Below are positions 41,840 through 51,112 of a DNA stretch of 64,000 bases, piece by piece. The DNA is taken from the NCBI RefSeq assembly GCF_023715145.1, contig NZ_JAMBNP010000008.1, forward strand, positions 186,001 through 250,000. The letters are read 5' to 3'. The DNA is from Paenibacillus glycanilyticus (GTDB lineage: Bacteria; Bacillota; Bacilli; Paenibacillales; Paenibacillaceae). A program made the position numbers and the translations under genes. The notes under the pieces were generated by a model, which made no database searches, was not told where the DNA came from, and was given only the letters and a program-made list of their open reading frames with translations. Positions within the stretch are counted from its first letter, which is position 1; each line of letters starts with the position of its first letter.

Positions 41840-44155
41840 CTATACGTCCCTTACAGTCAAGGTGCCTTTCTCCCGGTCGGTTAACACAAGTCTTGCCTTT
41901 GTGCTGTTTCCATCCGGCCGCTTGAAGGTTAACTGACTGGTCGCTCCTTTTTCCAGCAGGGAACGAATCATTGGAATCGATAAGGTTTTGCCCTGCTGCT
42001 CCTTCCAGATGACAAAGGTGCAGCCATCCCGGAAGGCACTGCAGCCAAATCCCCGTTTACCCTCAATAATTTGTCCGCTGCAGCCCGTTCTCGGACAAGC
42101 TGCAATCGGCTCCCGAGTGGATGGGCTGGCAGCTCGTTGCGCAGTTCTAGGCGTTGCCGCAGCTGTCGCCGTACCTGACGCCGCTGATCTTGAGGACGAC
42201 GAGACCGGCTTGCTGGCGCCTGCAGTCTTCCCTGTACGGCTTCCCCGCTTAGAGTTCGCCGTTCCACGCTTGCCGCCGCTTTCCCGCTCCTCGAACGTTC
42301 CTGGCGCGGCAGGACGCTGCTGACGGACTTTATCCACGATCATTGCGGCAAATTGCTTCACCTTCATTATGAATTGATCATCCGAGGCTTCCCCGCGGGA
42401 GATCTGGTGCAAACGCTGCTCCCATCTTCCGGTCATCTCCGGAGAGGCAAGAAGATCCACGCCTGCCCCGCGAATTAACTCGATAGCGGCACAGCCCTTT
42501 GAGGTGATCTCGAGCTTCTTGCCGGTCAACCCTACATAACCCACCTGCTTCAGCCGTTCAATCGTTGCCGCACGAGTCGCTGGTGTTCCTAGCCCCGTAT
42601 CCTTCATCGCCTCTCGCAGCTCATCGTCTTCCATCGATTTGCCGGCACTTTCCATTGCTTTCAGCAAAGTGCCTTCGGTATAAGGCTTAGGAGGCTGAGT
42701 CGTCTTCTCCAGGGCATCCGACTTCACGCAAGTGACGCCTTGCCGCGGTTCAATTGCGAAAGGCTTATCCGTGAGAAGCTCCTCATCATCGCTGTCAGCC
42801 TCTTCCTTCTCGCCGGCTTTCTTCTTGCTTGTCTTCTTTGCAGTCTGCCCCTGATCCTGCAGAACTACCTTCCAGCCAAGCTCCAGCAGTTCCTTCGCTT
42901 TGGTACGGAAGATCTCTTCTTCAACTTCTGTCAGCACCGTATGATTCTTATAGACCGCAGGCGGGTAATATTGCGACAGGAAACGTCTGACGATCATATC
43001 ATAAATATTCTGCTCCTCCGGATTTAAGCCGGAAGGACGCTTCGGCGTTGGCATAATGGCATGGTGATCCTCGACCTTCGCCGGATTACAAACGGCTTTA
43101 TTGCCTTTATGCACCCTGCTTCGGTCTGCTCCGCTCGCCAGCTCCCGATAAGAATCCGTACCCTGAAGCATGGTGAGCACCTTTTGCATGACAGGCAGAT
43201 TCTCTTCGGTCACATAATTGGAGTTCGTACGAGGATAAGTGATGGCCTTATGCTTCTCGTACAAAGCCTGCGCGATATCCAGCGTCTTCTTCGCAGAGTA
43301 GCCGTAACGGCCGTTTGCTTCCCGCTGCAGAAGCGTCAGGTCATGCAGACGGAACGGGTATTCCTTGCTCTCCGCTGTCTGGTAGTCCTTGATGACGCCA
43401 GGCTTGCCCTGCGTCTTGGCGGCCAGCGCTTCCGCTTTCGCTTTATCCGTTATCCGATCCCCCTGCCATATGCCTGAATACTGAAATCCGTTCTGATCAA
43501 ATAAAGCTTTCACCACGTAATACATATCCGATTGGAAAGCCGTAATCTCTTTATGCCGGTCATACAGCAGCGCCAACACCGGAGTTTGCACCCTTCCGAC
43601 CGACAGCAATGCCTTGTGGCGAATTGTAAAAGCGCGGGATGCGTTCATCCCGATCAGCCAGTCCGCCTCGCTGCGCGCTCTGGCTGCCCTCGTAAGCGGA
43701 GCATACTCCTCATCGCTTCGTATGGTGTCAAAGCCCTTCCTGATCGTCTCAGGCGTCAAATCTGAGATCCACAGACGGTCTGTCGGCTGGGGGAGCTTCA
43801 AGTATTGCCGGATCAGATGAAAAATAAGCTGTCCCTCGCGCCCGGCGTCACAAGCATTTACAAGACGTCCGCATCGCTTCGCAAGCTCTCCGATCGTCTT
43901 CAATTGATCCTTGGTCCGTGCATTTGGCCACAGCTTGAAGGTTTGCGGAATGATCGGCAGATCCTGATCGTTCCATCTTTTATAGCGTGCATCATACTGG
44001 TCGGGCTCGGCTAATGTAACCAGATGACCGATCGCCCACGTAATAATATAACGGTCGCCTTCCAGGTACGTCCGCTTGTTCGCGGCTTTAGGCTCTACAA
44101 CCGCGGCAATCGTCCGCCCCATATCCGGCTTTTCCGCAATAATTAATGTCTTCAA
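41840..44155 (-). CDS. topB: DNA topoisomerase III
   Basis: A 771-residue type IA topoisomerase that relaxes or decatenates DNA by single-strand passage. The TOPRIM domain starts at LIIAEKPDMGRTIA and includes NACDAGREGQLI near 100. The active-site Tyr is in ITYPRTNSNYV near residue 310. After residue 600 a Ser/Ala/Gly-rich linker leads to a zinc-ribbon-like tail (CPRTGC, then two more cysteines) and a DUF3945-like or topoisomerase C-terminal repeat ending near 770. The start is TTG at 44155, seven bases after GGAGAGG. It is followed upstream by a gene for a membrane-anchored lysozyme-like protein. Confidence 0.95.
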   Translation of the reverse strand: MKTLIIAEKPDMGRTIAAVVEPKAANKRTYLEGDRYIITWAIGHLVTLAEPDQYDARYKRWNDQDLPIIPQTFKLWPNARTKDQLKTIGELAKRCGRLVNACDAGREGQLIFHLIRQYLKLPQPTDRLWISDLTPETIRKGFDTIRSDEEYAPLTRAARARSEADWLIGMNASRAFTIRHKALLSVGRVQTPVLALLYDRHKEITAFQSDMYYVVKALFDQNGFQYSGIWQGDRITDKAKAEALAAKTQGKPGVIKDYQTAESKEYPFRLHDLTLLQREANGRYGYSAKKTLDIAQALYEKHKAITYPRTNSNYVTEENLPVMQKVLTMLQGTDSYRELASGADRSRVHKGNKAVCNPAKVEDHHAIMPTPKRPSGLNPEEQNIYDMIVRRFLSQYYPPAVYKNHTVLTEVEEEIFRTKAKELLELGWKVVLQDQGQTAKKTSKKKAGEKEEADSDDEELLTDKPFAIEPRQGVTCVKSDALEKTTQPPKPYTEGTLLKAMESAGKSMEDDELREAMKDTGLGTPATRAATIERLKQVGYVGLTGKKLEITSKGCAAIELIRGAGVDLLASPEMTGRWEQRLHQISRGEASDDQFIMKVKQFAAMIVDKVRQQRPAAPGTFEERESGGKRGTANSKRGSRTGKTAGASKPVSSSSRSAASGTATAAATPRTAQRAASPSTREPIAACPRTGCSGQIIEGKRGFGCSAFRDGCTFVIWKEQQGKTLSIPMIRSLLEKGATSQLTFKRPDGNSTKARLVLTDREKGTLTVRDV

Positions 44156-44171
44156 CTAATCGCCTCTCCAT

Positions 44172-45305
44172 CTAGCTTGTACGTTCCACTTTGCTTTTCA
44201 TCGTTGCAAATATTTTACTCACGCCACTCGCCCAATTCTGATCCTCCGCATATTTGCGGTTGATCCAGGCAATCGGGTCTTTGCCCTTCGGCCTGTCCGC
44301 GCTCCACTTCAAGACGGTCTGGGAAGCAATTCGCGCAGAGTCATGGATGGTCGTATTGTAGTCTTTCCAGCTATAAAAAACATTGAACGGATTATTGGCG
44401 ATCTTCTTCGCCTGTTTATTCGACTTCGGTACAAAAGCCTGCTCCTGCCCGGTTATCGCGAATAAGAAGAGAGGATGTATATCAAATGTTTTTGCCGCAT
44501 CTATGATGGCATCCAAATAAGGCTGCTCGGCCAATAGAGAATCTCTGCTGTTCAGGTACTCAACAAGCTGCGTCTTATCCACTTCGGTATAACGCAGCTC
44601 ATCCGGGAGCTCGTTATTTGCTACTACCGGCTTTACCTTCTCAAAGGACTGCAGGTTAACCGGGGGCTGCAGCTTGTTAGGAGAAGGCCTTAATAACGAC
44701 CAGCCATATAGCAGCGACGCGCTTACAAGCAAGAAGGATAGTAAAACATAAGTGGACGATTGCTTCCACCGACGGGGTATTGCAACCGACTTGTTATGCT
44801 TCTGAAGCGGCAGAGGAATCACCTCGGCCAGTTCGGGAATCGGCTGCTTTATCTCTCCATCAATCCGGTACTCCGCTCTCATCCAATCCTTCAACTGCTC
44901 CCATGCCGGAGGGGATGCAGGCTCAGCGTGCCTCACCAGCTTGTCCAGCTGGATGTGAAACAATTCCCATTCCAGATGGATACCCGTCTGCTCCTCTACC
45001 CACTTATGCAGCGGCGTAACAACCTTAGGATTTGTCAGATCAAGCTCCAGGCATGCTTCGAAAATATCATCCGAGCGAACCGGCATCTGCCGCTCCAGTA
45101 CGGTCGCCCTAATCAGCCTTGCCGTCACTTCAAGCTTCAGCTTGTCTTCAAATGAAGGAAGCTGTTTTTGAATAATGCGGCTGACCGCGTCGGCTACAAT
45201 CTCCGCCTTCTTATCCTGCGGCATAGCTGCATACTTATGCTGAACGTATTGTCTGATGTTGCGGACATCTGTTGGGGTTAATACAAATGCTTCATCGGCC
45301 GGCAT
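44172..45305 (-). CDS. Single-pass membrane protein with C-terminal glucosaminidase/lysozyme-like domain
   Basis: A 377-residue protein with a cytoplasmic-type N-terminal half (about 1-180, helical, no named domain), one membrane helix (about 182-202, STYVLLSFLLVSASLLYGW) and an outer C-terminal domain (about 255-375). The last domain contains HPLFLFAITGQEQAF, NNPFNVFYSWKDYN and IASQTVLKW, resembling the N-acetylglucosaminidase/lysozyme fold with its catalytic Glu. I infer a wall-remodelling role, which is not certain. The frame opens at 45329; AGGGGAG precedes the ATG at 45305. It lies 16 bases before topB. Confidence 0.68.
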   Translation of the reverse strand: MPADEAFVLTPTDVRNIRQYVQHKYAAMPQDKKAEIVADAVSRIIQKQLPSFEDKLKLEVTARLIRATVLERQMPVRSDDIFEACLELDLTNPKVVTPLHKWVEEQTGIHLEWELFHIQLDKLVRHAEPASPPAWEQLKDWMRAEYRIDGEIKQPIPELAEVIPLPLQKHNKSVAIPRRWKQSSTYVLLSFLLVSASLLYGWSLLRPSPNKLQPPVNLQSFEKVKPVVANNELPDELRYTEVDKTQLVEYLNSRDSLLAEQPYLDAIIDAAKTFDIHPLFLFAITGQEQAFVPKSNKQAKKIANNPFNVFYSWKDYNTTIHDSARIASQTVLKWSADRPKGKDPIAWINRKYAEDQNWASGVSKIFATMKSKVERTS

Positions 45306-45356
45306 GACGGGTTCTCCCCTTTGCGTCATCTCACACCGATTTTACCACAATTTTCT

Positions 45357-45677
45357 TTATGTTGGGGAGGACAGATTTGCAATACGCTGCTTGATTTCAT
45401 CCCTTTCGATAAAGGAGCGGATCTGCTCTTTCTCGAATGTCGTAAATTGATACTCGCAGTCAATGTCTTCGTCTTGGGGCACGATCTGCCCGATAGCTCC
45501 GCCTAACGTGCAGATGACAAGGCCGCTGAAATCGATCAGATCGGGCGGTACGGGCGTGTCCTCAGCTACCTCGAAACGCAGCACAATATCCACCCACTGA
45601 TTATCTCTGCGCTCCATCTCAGCCGTAATCGACTCAAAGCGGAGCTCCGTCACCTTTTCTAATCCGTATTTAATCAT
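45357..45677 (-). CDS. Uncharacterised protein (106 residues)
   Basis: A 106-residue acidic soluble protein, starting MIKYGLEKVTELRF. I recognise no domain. It has a strong AAGGAGG site seven bases before the ATG and follows gltD after a terminator (45702-45723), so it is probably transcribed on its own, with the lysozyme-like gene about 50 bases downstream. Confidence 0.65.
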   Translation of the reverse strand: MIKYGLEKVTELRFESITAEMERRDNQWVDIVLRFEVAEDTPVPPDLIDFSGLVICTLGGAIGQIVPQDEDIDCEYQFTTFEKEQIRSFIERDEIKQRIANLSSPT

Positions 45678-45701
45678 ATCTATGCCTCCTTAATCGACAA
45701 G

Positions 45702-45723
45702 AAAAGCGCCCGGGGGCGCTTTC
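45702..45723 (-). terminator. Terminator after gltD
   Basis: On the minus strand AAAGCGCC and GGCGCTTT (45703-45722) form a G+C-rich stem followed by TCTTG. It lies past the gltD stop at 45757. Confidence 0.8.
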
Positions 45724-45756
45724 CGTTATCGATCGTAATCGCGATGTCCTTACCGC

Positions 45757-47247
45757 TTAAGGCAGCATCGACGATCCCATCAAATATTTATCCACTTCGC
45801 GAGCAGCCTCGCGGCCTTCGTTGATTGCCCATACGACAAGGCTTTGTCCGCGGCGCATATCGCCTGCTGCGAATACTTTATCAACGTTTGTTTTGTATTT
45901 GCCATACGCCGCTTTTACATTCGTGCGGCGGTCTTGCTCAAGACCAAACGAATCGATCAGCGTTTTCTCTGGACCTTCAAAGCCGACCGCGATAAATACA
46001 AGATCAGCAGGCCATACTTTTTCCGTGCCCGGAATATCTTTGTAAATTCTGCGGCCCGTTTCTTCATCAACCGTACGCTCGATTTGTACAGTGTGAAGCT
46101 CTTTCAGGTTGCCATTGCCGTCGCCAACGAATTTCTTCGTCAGTACGGAGAATGCGCGAGGATCTTCACCGTAAAGGGCTTTCGCTTCCTCTTGTGCGTA
46201 ATCAAGCGTGTATACGTTCGGGAACTGCGGCCATGGGTTGTTCACGATGTCGCGTTCGAGCGGAGCCTTCGCTACCGTACCGAATTGCGTAACCGATTTG
46301 CAACCATGACGCAATGCCGTTGCTACGCAGTCCGTACCCGTATCGCCGCCGCCGATAACGATAACGTCCTTATCTTTGGCCGAGATGTAGTTGCCGTCTT
46401 CCAGGTTCGAATCCAGGTAGCTCTTGATTGTTCCGTTCAAGTAATCCATAGCAAGGTGGATGCCGTTAAGTTCGCGGCCTTCCATGTCAACATCGCGTGC
46501 TTTTGTCGCACCGCCGCACATGATAACGGCGTCGAATTCTTTCAAAAGCTCGTCTCTCGAGATATCTTTGCCGATCTCCGTATTCGTTACGAACTCAATG
46601 CCTTCTTCTCTCATCAGATTGACACGGCGGTCTACAACATGCTTCTCAAGCTTCATTGTAGGAATGCCGTAAGTCAGAAGTCCGCCAAGACGGTCGGCAC
46701 GCTCGTACACGGTTACTTTATGACCCGCTTTATTCAATTGAGCTGCTGCAGCAAGACCAGCCGGGCCGGAGCCTACTACCGCTACTTTTTTACCGGTGCG
46801 AACTTTAGGCGGTTGTGCGACAACCCATCCTTCTTCAAAGCCGCGCTCGATAATCGCATGTTCAATTGTCTTGATCGTTACCGGATCGCCGATCAGGCCT
46901 ACCGTACAGGAGCCTTCACAAGGAGCCGGACATACACGACCGGTAAACTCGGGGAAGTTATTCGTTTTGTGCAAGCGGTCAAGCGCTTCACGCCACAGTC
47001 CCCGATAAATCAGATTATTCCATTCCGGAATCAAGTTGTTAACCGGGCAGCCGGATGCCGAACCTGCAAGTTCAATGCCTGTATGGCAATATGGAGTTCC
47101 GCAATCCATACAGCGAGCGCCTTGCGTACGCAGCTGTTCATCCGACAAATGCTTATGAAATTCATTCCAATCCTTGATCCGTTCGATAGGATCGCGATCG
47201 GCCGGCAATTCACGTTGATACTGCATAAATCCTGTAGGTGTAGACAT
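45757..47247 (-). CDS. gltD: Glutamate synthase small (beta) subunit
   Basis: A 496-residue flavoprotein that feeds electrons from NADPH to the large glutamate synthase subunit. The N-terminal cysteines (CMDCGTPYCHTG, CPVNN, CPAPCEGSCTVG) bind 4Fe-4S clusters. FAD and NADPH motifs are GSGPAGLAAA near 153 and GGGDTGTDC near 290. The frame opens at 47268; GGAGG is ten bases before the ATG at 47247. No gltB gene lies within the window, so this could also be a gltD-like paralogue of other partner enzymes. Length and identity match GltD well. Confidence 0.93.
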   Translation of the reverse strand: MSTPTGFMQYQRELPADRDPIERIKDWNEFHKHLSDEQLRTQGARCMDCGTPYCHTGIELAGSASGCPVNNLIPEWNNLIYRGLWREALDRLHKTNNFPEFTGRVCPAPCEGSCTVGLIGDPVTIKTIEHAIIERGFEEGWVVAQPPKVRTGKKVAVVGSGPAGLAAAAQLNKAGHKVTVYERADRLGGLLTYGIPTMKLEKHVVDRRVNLMREEGIEFVTNTEIGKDISRDELLKEFDAVIMCGGATKARDVDMEGRELNGIHLAMDYLNGTIKSYLDSNLEDGNYISAKDKDVIVIGGGDTGTDCVATALRHGCKSVTQFGTVAKAPLERDIVNNPWPQFPNVYTLDYAQEEAKALYGEDPRAFSVLTKKFVGDGNGNLKELHTVQIERTVDEETGRRIYKDIPGTEKVWPADLVFIAVGFEGPEKTLIDSFGLEQDRRTNVKAAYGKYKTNVDKVFAAGDMRRGQSLVVWAINEGREAAREVDKYLMGSSMLP

Positions 47248-47467
47248 GTGCGAATTTCCTCCATCCAATATTCCCGATAAGCCTATATCATTATTCTCCT
47301 AAAACTATATCGGGAATCTTTAAATATTTCAACAAAAAACTTCATTTATTACGCGAATATCGTATTAAAAAAGCCTATCATTCTTGTTTTCTGTCGTTAA
47401 TGGATTATCCGCACAATCTTTTGCACTAAATGACATAACGTTCGTTATTTGTTGAAGTTCCTTTATT

Positions 47468-47959
47468 TTATGCCTGCCGGCGCGCAAAGGTTTGGAAGAT
47501 GAAGGAATAGGCGTTTTTCTCGTCGCTCTCCACCCGCTCCGCATCCACCCGTTCCCACTCCGCCTCGTTAAGCGAAGGAAAGAACGCATCTCCGCCGGCA
47601 ATGTCGGTATCTACCTCGGTGAGCAGCAGTTTGTTCGCAAAAGGAAGGAACTGCTCATAGATATCCGCACCGCCTATGACCATCAGCTCGCCGTTTCCGT
47701 ATCGTTCTATGGCTTCCTGAACGGAATGCACGATCTCACAGCCTTCTTTGACATAAGCGGAATTTCGGGTTATGACGACATTTGTCCTGTCCTTCAACGG
47801 CTTAGGCAGCGACTCGAATGTCTTGCGCCCCATAACGACAACCTTGCCTGTCGTGTGACGAGTAAAATAGGCCATCTCCGCCGGAAGCCGCCACGGCAGC
47901 TTGTTCCCGATTCCGATCGTACGGCTGCGGTCCATGGCTGCGATCATCGTAATCGTCAT
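47468..47959 (-). CDS. dfrA: Dihydrofolate reductase
   Basis: A 163-residue DHFR that reduces dihydrofolate with NADPH, regenerating tetrahydrofolate after thymidylate synthesis. IGIGNKLPWRLPAEM (residues 15-29), GRKTFESLP near 44-52 and MVIGGADIYEQFLP near 93 match the family, with the acidic catalytic Glu28. It follows thyA by 19 bases, the usual folate-cycle pair. The ribosome site is a modest AGGG before the ATG. Confidence 0.97.
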   Translation of the reverse strand: MTITMIAAMDRSRTIGIGNKLPWRLPAEMAYFTRHTTGKVVVMGRKTFESLPKPLKDRTNVVITRNSAYVKEGCEIVHSVQEAIERYGNGELMVIGGADIYEQFLPFANKLLLTEVDTDIAGGDAFFPSLNEAEWERVDAERVESDEKNAYSFIFQTFARRQA

Positions 47960-47978
47960 CGTGTCCGTCCCTGCTTTC

Positions 47979-48941
47979 TTATACGGCTACCGGAGCCTTA
48001 ATAGTCGGATGAGGCTGATAGTTCACAAGCTTAATATCCTCAACCTCCGCGTCGAAGATTGATTTCACATCCGGATTAATCGCAAGGACCGGCAGCTCGC
48101 GCATGTCCCTCTGCAATTGAATATCGATTTGTTCCAGATGGTTCAAATAAATATGGGCATCGCCAAGCGTATGAATAAACTCGCCGACTTCGAGCCCGCA
48201 TTCCTGAGCGATCAGATGCGTGAGCAGAGCATAGCTTGCGATATTAAACGGAATACCGAGGAAGATATCGCCGCTCCGCTGATACAGCTGACAGCTCAGC
48301 TTACCGTTAATGACATAAAACTGGAACATGGTATGGCAAGGAGGCAAAGCCATCGACGGTACATCCTCCGGGTTCCACGCCGATACGATTAAGCGCCGGG
48401 AATCCGGATTTTTCTTAATGGTATCAATAATGCCCTTAAGCTGATCGATCGTCTCCCCTTGCGTGGTGCGCCATTCCCGCCATTGCTTGCCGTATACGTT
48501 GCCGAGCTCGCCGTATTGGGCGGCAAATGCATCATCGGTCAGCACCAGCCGCGTGAACTTATCCATCTGTTCTTGGTATAAGGCATTAAATGCTTCGTCC
48601 GTCTGCGACCGAAGGCCAAAATTGGTCATGTCCGGACCGTTATAGTCCGGGCTCTCCACCCATCTTTTAAATGCCCATTCATCCCAAATATGATTATTAT
48701 TCTGCAGCAAATAACGGATGTTCGAATCGCCTTTAATAAACCACAGCAATTCGCTGACGATCAGCTTGAAAGGCACTCTCTTTGTCGTCAGAATCGGAAA
48801 GCCTTTGGTCAGATCAAACCGCATCTGATAACCAAAGGTCGAGATCGTTCCGGTGCCCGTCCGATCCTCTTTCTTCACACCGCTCTCAAGCACATGGCGC
48901 AGCAATTGCAAATACTCGACTTCCGTCGTTTGTACAGTCAC
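47979..48941 (-). CDS. thyA: Thymidylate synthase
   Basis: A 320-residue ThyA-type thymidylate synthase making dTMP from dUMP with methylene-tetrahydrofolate. DRTGTGTISTFGYQMRF lies near residue 22, the catalytic Cys in LPPCHTMFQFYV near 205, and the dUMP-binding QRSGDIFLGIPFN near 225. It carries the long insertion typical of the 316-residue Lactobacillus-type enzyme and differs from the short E. coli form. The start is GTG, ten bases after AAGGAG. It is the first gene of thyA-dfrA. Confidence 0.97.
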   Translation of the reverse strand: MTVQTTEVEYLQLLRHVLESGVKKEDRTGTGTISTFGYQMRFDLTKGFPILTTKRVPFKLIVSELLWFIKGDSNIRYLLQNNNHIWDEWAFKRWVESPDYNGPDMTNFGLRSQTDEAFNALYQEQMDKFTRLVLTDDAFAAQYGELGNVYGKQWREWRTTQGETIDQLKGIIDTIKKNPDSRRLIVSAWNPEDVPSMALPPCHTMFQFYVINGKLSCQLYQRSGDIFLGIPFNIASYALLTHLIAQECGLEVGEFIHTLGDAHIYLNHLEQIDIQLQRDMRELPVLAINPDVKSIFDAEVEDIKLVNYQPHPTIKAPVAV

Positions 48942-49097
48942 TTTTTTTCAGCTCCTTGATCAATGACAACTGCGCACCTCTCCCGGCACACGTCGCCGAT
49001 TGGCAATAATCCTTACCTTGAACCGCGGTCGTCCCTCTTCGACATACATCGACAGAAGTTTTGACACTATTTTAACATTTAAATTGCAGGTTTGTCT

Positions 49098-49583
49098 TCA
49101 CGTTTTCGCCGCGTGCTGTCTTTCCCGCTTTCTCTTCATCCGTAGTTCATAACGTTCCGGAGCCGTTGCATACATATGGATTTCTTCGTTTGTCTCCGGG
49201 TATACCTTCGGCACCTTCGTTGGCCGGCCTTGATCGTTTAAGGCCACGAAGGTGAAAAAGGCCGTCACCGTTGTCGTGCGCTGAGCCGTATACAGATTCT
49301 CGGATTGAACGGTGACACAGACTTCCATCGAGCTGTCATGCGTCCAGGTAACGTAAGCTTCTACCTCAATCACTTCCCCGACCTTGATCGGAGCTACGAA
49401 ATCGAGGCTGTCCGTAGACGCTGTTACCACCTGCATCCGGGCATGCCGCATCGCCGCTATAGCAGCCGCCTTGTCCATATACTCCATGACCTTGCCGCCA
49501 AACATCGTCTCGTGATGATTCGTATCCAGCGGAAAAATGATCTGCGTCATTACCGTTCTGGATGCACTAGCCGGCTTCTCCAT
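49098..49583 (-). CDS. Hot-dog fold acyl-CoA thioesterase (YkhA-like)
   Basis: A 161-residue hot-dog thioesterase. NHHETMFGGKVMEYMDKAAAI (residues 22-42) contains the conserved Asn and Asp region, and SLDFVAPIKVGEVIEVEAYV follows. It closely fits B. subtilis YkhA and the cytosolic acyl-CoA thioesterase group that cleaves medium to long chain acyl-CoA. AAGGAG lies eight bases before the ATG. It is monocistronic. Confidence 0.92.
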   Translation of the reverse strand: MEKPASASRTVMTQIIFPLDTNHHETMFGGKVMEYMDKAAAIAAMRHARMQVVTASTDSLDFVAPIKVGEVIEVEAYVTWTHDSSMEVCVTVQSENLYTAQRTTTVTAFFTFVALNDQGRPTKVPKVYPETNEEIHMYATAPERYELRMKRKRERQHAAKT

Positions 49584-49621
49584 AAGCTTCGCTCCTTATG
49601 CTATGTACGGTTATAATATGC

Positions 49622-49663
49622 AAAAAGAGGCCCGCATGCAGTTCAAGCTGCGGGACCTCTTTC
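49622..49663 (-). terminator. Terminator of the pyruvate dehydrogenase operon
   Basis: On the minus strand AAAGAGG-CCCGC and GCGGG-CCTCTTT arms (49624-49662, small mismatch) close a loop and are followed by TTTTG. It ends transcripts from lpdA. Confidence 0.9.
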
Positions 49664-49691
49664 ACTAAATCTCAAATAACAAGATCATTTA

Positions 49692-51107
49692 TTATTTAGC
49701 AACAGTGTGGATTGGATGTCCAAGCGCTACTTCAGCAGCATCAAGAACGATCTCGCCCAGCGTTGGATGCGCATGGATCGTCAGAGCGATATCTTCGAGG
49801 GTAGCGCCCATCTCGATTGCCAGAGCAAGCTCAGCAATCATGTTGGATGCTTCAACACCGATGATTTGTGCGCCCAGAACAAGACCAGTGTCAGCATCGG
49901 AAACGAGTTTCACGAAGCCTTCATTGGCGTTAAGCGACATTGCACGGCCGTTGATGGCAAACGGGAATTTGCCCACTTTTGTTTTGTAGCCTTTGTCTTT
50001 TGCTTCTTTCTCGGAAAGACCAACTGCTGCGCATTCCGGATCGGAGAAGCATACTGCAGGCACGCATTTGTAATCGATAACGCTTGGCTGACCGGAGATT
50101 GCTTCTGCGGCAATACGGCCTTCGTACATCGCTTTGTGCGCAAGAGCAGGACCAGCGATGATATCGCCGATTGCATAGATATGCGGGTTGCTAGTGCGGC
50201 ATTGCGCGTCAACTTCAACCAGACCGCGCTCGCCGACTTTAACGCCAGCCAGTTCAAGACCAAGGTCTCCGTCTGTGTTAGGACGACGGCCAACCGTTAC
50301 AAGCAGGTAATCCGCAGTAACTTTCTCTTCTTTGTCGCCAACTTTGTATGTGAGCGTAACGTCTTTATCGGTTTGCTCAGCGCCTTGAGCCATTGCGCCG
50401 GTAACGATATCCACGTTTGTGCCTTTCAGTTTCTTGGCAACGATCGAACCCATATCTTTATCGAAGCCTGGCAGAATAGCGTCGCCGCCTTCGATGATGG
50501 TTACTTTTGTTCCGAACTTGGAATACATTTGGCCAAGCTCGATGCCGATGTAGCCGCCGCCGATAACGATGATGCTTTTCGGAATTTCAGGCAGCGACAA
50601 CGCGCCAGTCGACGACACGATACGGCCGCTGAACGGGAATGCTTTCAGCTCGATCGGACGGGAACCTGTAGCGATGATGCAGTTTTTGAAACGGTAGCGC
50701 GGTGCTTCTTGATCGTTGAAGACGCGTGCTTCATTCTCGTTAATGAACATAACTTCGCCGTTAAAGTATTGCACTTTGTTCGCTTTAAGAAGCGATGCAA
50801 CGCCGCCGGTCAGTTTTTTAACGATGCCGTTTTTGAACTCTTGTACTTTGTTCCATTCAACCTTTACGTCGCCGGCTGTAATGCCGAAAGTCGATGCATG
50901 GCTGATGGATTCGTATTGATGCGATGCCGAGATCAGGGCTTTCGAAGGAATACAGCCAACGTTCAAGCAAACGCCGCCTACATTTTCCTTCTCAACAACC
51001 AGAACGTTTTGTCCAAGTTGTGCTGCGCGGATTGCCGCAACATAACCGCCAGGACCTGCACCGATGACTAAAGTATCAATATCTAAAGACGGATCTCCTA
51101 CTACCAT
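49692..51107 (-). CDS. lpdA: Dihydrolipoyl dehydrogenase (E3)
   Basis: A 471-residue flavoprotein that reoxidises dihydrolipoamide in the pyruvate dehydrogenase complex, passing electrons to NAD. FAD motif GAGPGGYVAAIRAAQLG is near residue 17, the redox disulfide is GGVCLNVGCIPSKA near 42-55, NAD motif GGGYIGIELG near 184, and the catalytic His-Glu pair is in HAHPTLGE near 450. It starts five bases after pdhC with GGAGG ten bases before the ATG. It is last in pdhA-pdhB-pdhC-lpdA, just before a terminator. Confidence 0.97.
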   Translation of the reverse strand: MVVGDPSLDIDTLVIGAGPGGYVAAIRAAQLGQNVLVVEKENVGGVCLNVGCIPSKALISASHQYESISHASTFGITAGDVKVEWNKVQEFKNGIVKKLTGGVASLLKANKVQYFNGEVMFINENEARVFNDQEAPRYRFKNCIIATGSRPIELKAFPFSGRIVSSTGALSLPEIPKSIIVIGGGYIGIELGQMYSKFGTKVTIIEGGDAILPGFDKDMGSIVAKKLKGTNVDIVTGAMAQGAEQTDKDVTLTYKVGDKEEKVTADYLLVTVGRRPNTDGDLGLELAGVKVGERGLVEVDAQCRTSNPHIYAIGDIIAGPALAHKAMYEGRIAAEAISGQPSVIDYKCVPAVCFSDPECAAVGLSEKEAKDKGYKTKVGKFPFAINGRAMSLNANEGFVKLVSDADTGLVLGAQIIGVEASNMIAELALAIEMGATLEDIALTIHAHPTLGEIVLDAAEVALGHPIHTVAK

Positions 51108-51112
51108 TGTAG

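Noticed and set aside
45844..47280. A 478-codon open frame on the plus strand opposite gltD
   Set aside because: It mirrors gltD codon for codon on the other strand, is rich in Cys, Phe and Arg, and has no ribosome site or family match. Strong codon bias of gltD explains it.
49707..51071. A 454-codon open frame on the plus strand opposite lpdA
   Set aside because: Same effect as above: an antisense shadow of a highly biased gene, with odd composition and no start signal.
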